In this document: in pieces, positions 60,990 to 64,000 of the stretch
How positions within the stretch are numbered: position 1 is the stretch's first letter
Layout of the letters: each line of letters opens with the position of its first letter
NCBI RefSeq assembly: GCF_023169885.1
Contig: NZ_AP025516.1
Span: 1,550,001 to 1,614,000 of the forward strand
Source: Desulfofustis limnaeus
Lineage (GTDB): Bacteria > Desulfobacterota > Desulfobulbia > Desulfobulbales > Desulfocapsaceae
DNA: 64,000 nucleotides
Reading direction: 5' to 3'
Position numbers and translations under genes: made by a program
The notes under the pieces: generated by a model
What the model was told of the DNA's origin: nothing
What the model saw: the letters and a program-made list of their open reading frames with translations, nothing else
Databases searched by the model: none

Positions 60990-61535
60990 TCAATAACGCT
61001 CATCGGCGAAGGCGAGCCAGCCGCCGGCAGCGATCAGCTGGCGATCGAACTCGTTCAACGTAAACGGGAAAGTGGCGGAGGTATGCGAAGTGCTGCCGGC
61101 TGCGGTCGAGATCATGCGCACGCAGCTGGCCTCGAGGTCTACCGTTGCGCTCAGCGGTTCCGGCAAGGAAAAGATCTGCTCGATGTCTGCTGCTGCCAGT
61201 TCGATGGCCAGGATGCCGCAGTTGAACATGTTCTGGCGAAAGATGCGGGCGAAACTCTCGGCGATGACCACCGAGATATCGTTGACTTCGAGTACCCACA
61301 CGGCGTGCTCCCGGGATGAGCCGCAGCCGAAGTTCTTTCTGCTGACCAGCACCCGGGCCTGATGCAGTGCTTGATTGTGCGGGTCGAATCGGTGGCCGTC
61401 TATGAGAAGGTCTTCAAGCAGATGCGGTTTGAGGGCCGTTTTGGAGTTCTCGGTGAGATATCTCGCGGGAATGATCTCATCGGTGTTGATATTGTCGCGA
61501 TCAAGACGAAAAACAGCTCCGCCGAAACGATTCAT
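60990..61535 (-). CDS. leuD: 3-isopropylmalate dehydratase small subunit
   Basis: A 181-residue subunit that swings over the active site of the iron-sulfur hydro-lyase. Family segments are DNINTDEIIPARYLT near 13-27, RKNFGCGSSREHAVWVL near 71-87 and SFARIFRQNMFNCGILAIEL near 98-117. The ATG at 61535 has AGGAGG-like upstream sequence; a longer upstream frame overlaps leuC and is unlike the family. It lies 11 bases after leuC. The pair is of the short, archaeal-type (LeuC2/LeuD2 or homoaconitase-like) class, so isopropylmalate is likely but not the only possible substrate. Confidence 0.93.
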   Translation of the reverse strand: MNRFGGAVFRLDRDNINTDEIIPARYLTENSKTALKPHLLEDLLIDGHRFDPHNQALHQARVLVSRKNFGCGSSREHAVWVLEVNDISVVIAESFARIFRQNMFNCGILAIELAAADIEQIFSLPEPLSATVDLEASCVRMISTAAGSTSHTSATFPFTLNEFDRQLIAAGGWLAFADERY

Positions 61536-61546
61536 GGGGCCTCCTG

Positions 61547-62833
61547 TCAGGAAAGAAACGGTCGGGGATCGGCAATGGTCCCGACCACGGCCGTAGCGGC
61601 GGCAGTCAACGGACTCATCAGGTGGACCATGCCGCCTTTGCCCATCCGGCCATTGAAGTTGCGATTGGTGGTCGAAGCGCAGACCTCGCCTTCGGCGAGA
61701 ACGCCGGCGCTCATGCCGAGGCAGGCGCCGCAGCTGGGGTTCATAACACAAAAACCGCTGTCAAGAAAGGTTGTCAAGAGGCCTTCTGCGAGCGCCTGCC
61801 GATAGATTTCGGTAGTTGCCGGGACAACGATGCCCCGCAGGGAGTCGGCAATGCGGCGGCCCTTGAGGATGACGGCGGCTTCCCGTAGGTCCTCGATCCG
61901 ACCGTTGGTGCAGGAACCGATGTAGACCTGGTCTACCGGGGTGCCGGCCATCTCGGTGACGCCTTTCACCTGGTCCGGTTTGTAGTCGAAGGTCACCTGC
62001 GGTTCGAGATCGCTGACGTCGATCGTCATCTCCGATTCGTAGCGGGCGTCCGGGTCCGCCTGCCACTGGGCAAAGTCGGCAACCGCCTCGTCTATACTGG
62101 CGTACTGATCCTGAATAAACGGCCAGAGGTACGTCGCCGTGGTCCTGTCGGGCGGGCAGATGCTGCAGGTGCCGCCGGCTTCGATGGCCATATTGCACAG
62201 GGTCATGCGGGCGGCCATGGACATGGAATCGACCACCGGTCCGACAAACTCGATAACCCGATCGGTGGCCCCATTGACGCCGATACGGCCAATAATGGCG
62301 AGGATCACGTCTTTGGCAGTGGTGCCTTGGGGCAAGGCACCGGTGAGTGAGATTTTCATGGTTCGCGGGGTGCGAAACGAGCAGACCCCCTTGTAGATGC
62401 CCACCTCCAGGTCGGTGGTGCCGACACCGGCGGCAAAGGCGCCGAAGGCGCCATGCGTGCAGGTGTGGGAATCACCCATGATGACCGTGTTGCCCGGCCT
62501 GATAAAGCCCTTTTCCGGGAATATGGCGTGGCAGACGCCGTTGGCGCCGATGTCGAAAAAATCCTTGATCCGGTGGCGTCTCGCCCAGTCGCGCAGGATC
62601 TTTGCCTGGGTTGCCGTCTTGCTGTCCTTGGGTGGGGAGACGTGATCGATCACGGCTTTGATGCGGCTTGGATCGAAGACCTGATCCTTGCCTTTCTCGA
62701 TGAGATCCATGATGGCAATGGGAGTGGTGATTTCATGACAGAGTACCACATCGATGTCGAGAACCATGGTCTCATCGCTGATACGGTCGCGGAGATGGGC
62801 GGCGAATATTTTTTCGGCAATGGTTTTTCCCAT
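61547..62833 (-). CDS. leuC: 3-isopropylmalate dehydratase large subunit
   Basis: A 428-residue aconitase-superfamily subunit that carries the 4Fe-4S cluster and isomerises 2- to 3-isopropylmalate in leucine synthesis. The cluster ligands are Cys in YIGSCTNGRIEDL near 305 and in NPSCGACLGM near 365; VMGDSHTCTHGAFGAFAAGVGTTDLE near 116-141 and STTNRNFNGRMG near 392 are in place. The 420-430-residue length marks the HacA/LeuC2-type, shared with homoaconitase and dimethylmalate dehydratase, so the exact substrate is not settled by sequence. leuD follows at once; leuA and leuB are not in the window. Confidence 0.93.
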   Translation of the reverse strand: MGKTIAEKIFAAHLRDRISDETMVLDIDVVLCHEITTPIAIMDLIEKGKDQVFDPSRIKAVIDHVSPPKDSKTATQAKILRDWARRHRIKDFFDIGANGVCHAIFPEKGFIRPGNTVIMGDSHTCTHGAFGAFAAGVGTTDLEVGIYKGVCSFRTPRTMKISLTGALPQGTTAKDVILAIIGRIGVNGATDRVIEFVGPVVDSMSMAARMTLCNMAIEAGGTCSICPPDRTTATYLWPFIQDQYASIDEAVADFAQWQADPDARYESEMTIDVSDLEPQVTFDYKPDQVKGVTEMAGTPVDQVYIGSCTNGRIEDLREAAVILKGRRIADSLRGIVVPATTEIYRQALAEGLLTTFLDSGFCVMNPSCGACLGMSAGVLAEGEVCASTTNRNFNGRMGKGGMVHLMSPLTAAATAVVGTIADPRPFLS

Positions 62834-63013
62834 AGCGAGGCTGCTCCCTGGTGGTATTCAATGGACAAGGTGCGCCTGCAGGCGGCGTTGGTCCCGTCTG
62901 GCGCGTGTCTCCGGAGTTGGAATTGATCCGGACTGGCTAACTTACCTCAATCGTGGTACTGTTGCCATAATTCTTTGGTTAAATTGGCAACATATTAATA
63001 CAAAAGAGAAAAT

Positions 63014-64000
63014 ATGGTTTTCACAAGACGAGTGGTGGAAGCGCTGGGGTGCCTGCTGGTTCTTGTGTGCGCGGTGGCCGCGCAGGCGGCGCATGGTCTC
63101 AGTATCGATGGTGAGCTGAAATACGGTCCGGCCTTCGAACGATTCGCCTATACATCGCCGGATGCGGTCAAAGGGGGAGAATTGATTCTTCACGAGGTGG
63201 GCGGCTTCGATAAGATGAATCCGTTCACTCTCAAAGGAACAGCTCCCGGGTTGGTCCAATCACTGGTCTATGAATCTCTCACTGAGTCGAGTCTCGATGA
63301 GCCGTTCAGCCAATATGGGCTGCTGGCGAGCGACATGACGATCGCCGCCGACCGCTTGTCGGTGATTTTTGTCCTGGACGAGGCGGCCAAGTTTTCCGAT
63401 GGTGTGCCGGTAACCGCCGACGATGTGGTGTTCAGTGTCACCACCTTGAAGAGCGATCAGGTCCATCCGTTCTATCCCTCCTATTACAACGATATCGCCG
63501 GCGCTGAAAAAATCGATGAACGGACGATTCGGATCTCCTTCACCAAGATCAACCGGGAATTGCCGCTGATCGCCGGACAAATGCCGGTTTTTCCGCGCCA
63601 CCAGTTTGTCGGACAATCATTTGCCAACCGTGAATTGCGCCAACCGGTCGGTTCCGGTCCCTATCTGGTCGAGTCGTTCAGCCAGGGGCGGTCGGTGGTC
63701 TATCGTCGAAACCCTGATTACTGGGCGGCCGAACATCCGGTACGACGCCATCAGTTCAATTTCGACCGGATTGTCGTTAAATATTACAAAGACCAGACAG
63801 TCGCACTGGAGGCCTTCAAGGCCGGTGAGTTCGATGTGATGTCGATCAACATCGCCAAGCAATGGGTGCGAGATTTACGAGGTGAAAAAATTGATGACGG
63901 ACGCATTGTCAAAGGGGACTTCGCCCACCGCAACAATGCCGGCATGCAAGGTTTTGTGATGAATACGCGCCGCCCGCAATTCCAGGACCCACGGGTGCGC
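63014..64000 (+). CDS. ABC transporter substrate-binding protein, family 5 (YejA-like), 5' part
   Basis: The first 329 codons of a gene that runs off the window. A signal peptide MVFTRRVVEALGCLLVLVCAVAAQA is followed by a mature protein with family-5 peptide-binding features: LKYGPAFERFAYTSPDAVKGGELIL, KFSDGVPVTADDVVFS near 135-150, NRELRQPVGSGPYLVESF, and YYKDQTVALEAFKAGEFD. The pattern is closest to YejA (oligopeptide/microcin C uptake). Downstream permease genes, if any, lie outside the window. The start at 63014 precedes a clean signal peptide. Confidence 0.88.
   Translation, partial: MVFTRRVVEALGCLLVLVCAVAAQAAHGLSIDGELKYGPAFERFAYTSPDAVKGGELILHEVGGFDKMNPFTLKGTAPGLVQSLVYESLTESSLDEPFSQYGLLASDMTIAADRLSVIFVLDEAAKFSDGVPVTADDVVFSVTTLKSDQVHPFYPSYYNDIAGAEKIDERTIRISFTKINRELPLIAGQMPVFPRHQFVGQSFANRELRQPVGSGPYLVESFSQGRSVVYRRNPDYWAAEHPVRRHQFNFDRIVVKYYKDQTVALEAFKAGEFDVMSINIAKQWVRDLRGEKIDDGRIVKGDFAHRNNAGMQGFVMNTRRPQFQDPRVR

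Overview
The window is a gene-dense, GC-rich chromosomal segment with no tRNA, rRNA, CRISPR array, insertion sequence or prophage that I can recognise. Gene content points to a Gram-negative, LPS-bearing anaerobe-type bacterium of the Desulfobacterota, most likely the order Desulfobulbales. The grounds are KdsB, LptE and LptF (outer membrane), the gene order rpsF-rpsR-DUF2232-rplI-dnaB, an AP2-domain protein, an extended YvcK-family protein and a spore-photoproduct-lyase-like radical SAM enzyme. The taxonomic call is inference; no marker rRNA is present.

Layout. 1-2.7 kb: the edge of a polysaccharide locus (two family-2 glycosyltransferases and a polyprenyl-phosphate sugar-1-phosphate transferase). 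2.7-10 kb: a Bax-inhibitor-like membrane protein, coaBC, nadA (minus), two overlapping EamA transporters and a nucleoside-phosphorylase-like protein. 10-17.7 kb: a sensor histidine kinase, glgB with a small partner (minus), YqgE/AlgH, a cysteine-cluster protein coupled to rlmH, rsmJ (minus) and kdsB. 17.7-22.5 kb: an extended YvcK/CofD-family protein followed by a lone receiver and a hybrid kinase, probably one operon. 22.5-30 kb: hrpA with a previously unlisted 41-residue membrane protein overlapping its stop codon (minus), then galU and priA (plus, overlapping). 30-42.3 kb is almost entirely minus strand: a hypothetical protein, an HDOD-GGDEF protein, a KamA-family radical SAM protein overlapping a tRNA-dihydrouridine synthase, lptE, leuS, dnaB, then the ribosomal operon rplI-DUF2232-rpsR-rpsF with a strong promoter and structured leader, and mazG. 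42.4-50.1 kb is plus strand: an AP2-like DNA-binding protein, rplU-rpmA, obgE, proB, proA, nadD, a CheB-like protein that has lost its catalytic serine and gained a zinc ribbon, and ung. 50.3-56.9 kb is minus strand: a CBS protein coupled to nnr, then lptF (with an unusual zinc-binding tail), an M23 peptidase and rng. 57.2-64 kb: a glycosyltransferase, an SPL-like radical SAM protein, ssb and a DnaJ-like chaperone (plus), leuC-leuD (minus), and the start of a peptide-binding protein running off the window.

Most of the content is housekeeping: translation and ribosome modification, replication and repair, cofactor synthesis (NAD, CoA), proline and leucine-type pathways, and envelope biogenesis. 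The least explained items are the degenerate CheB-zinc-ribbon protein, the YvcK-family protein with a long C-terminal extension beside two-component genes, the LptF zinc tail, the AP2-like regulator, the nucleoside-phosphorylase-like protein, the tiny membrane protein after hrpA, and a pair of related roughly 83-bp intergenic repeats at 50.2 and 57.0 kb.
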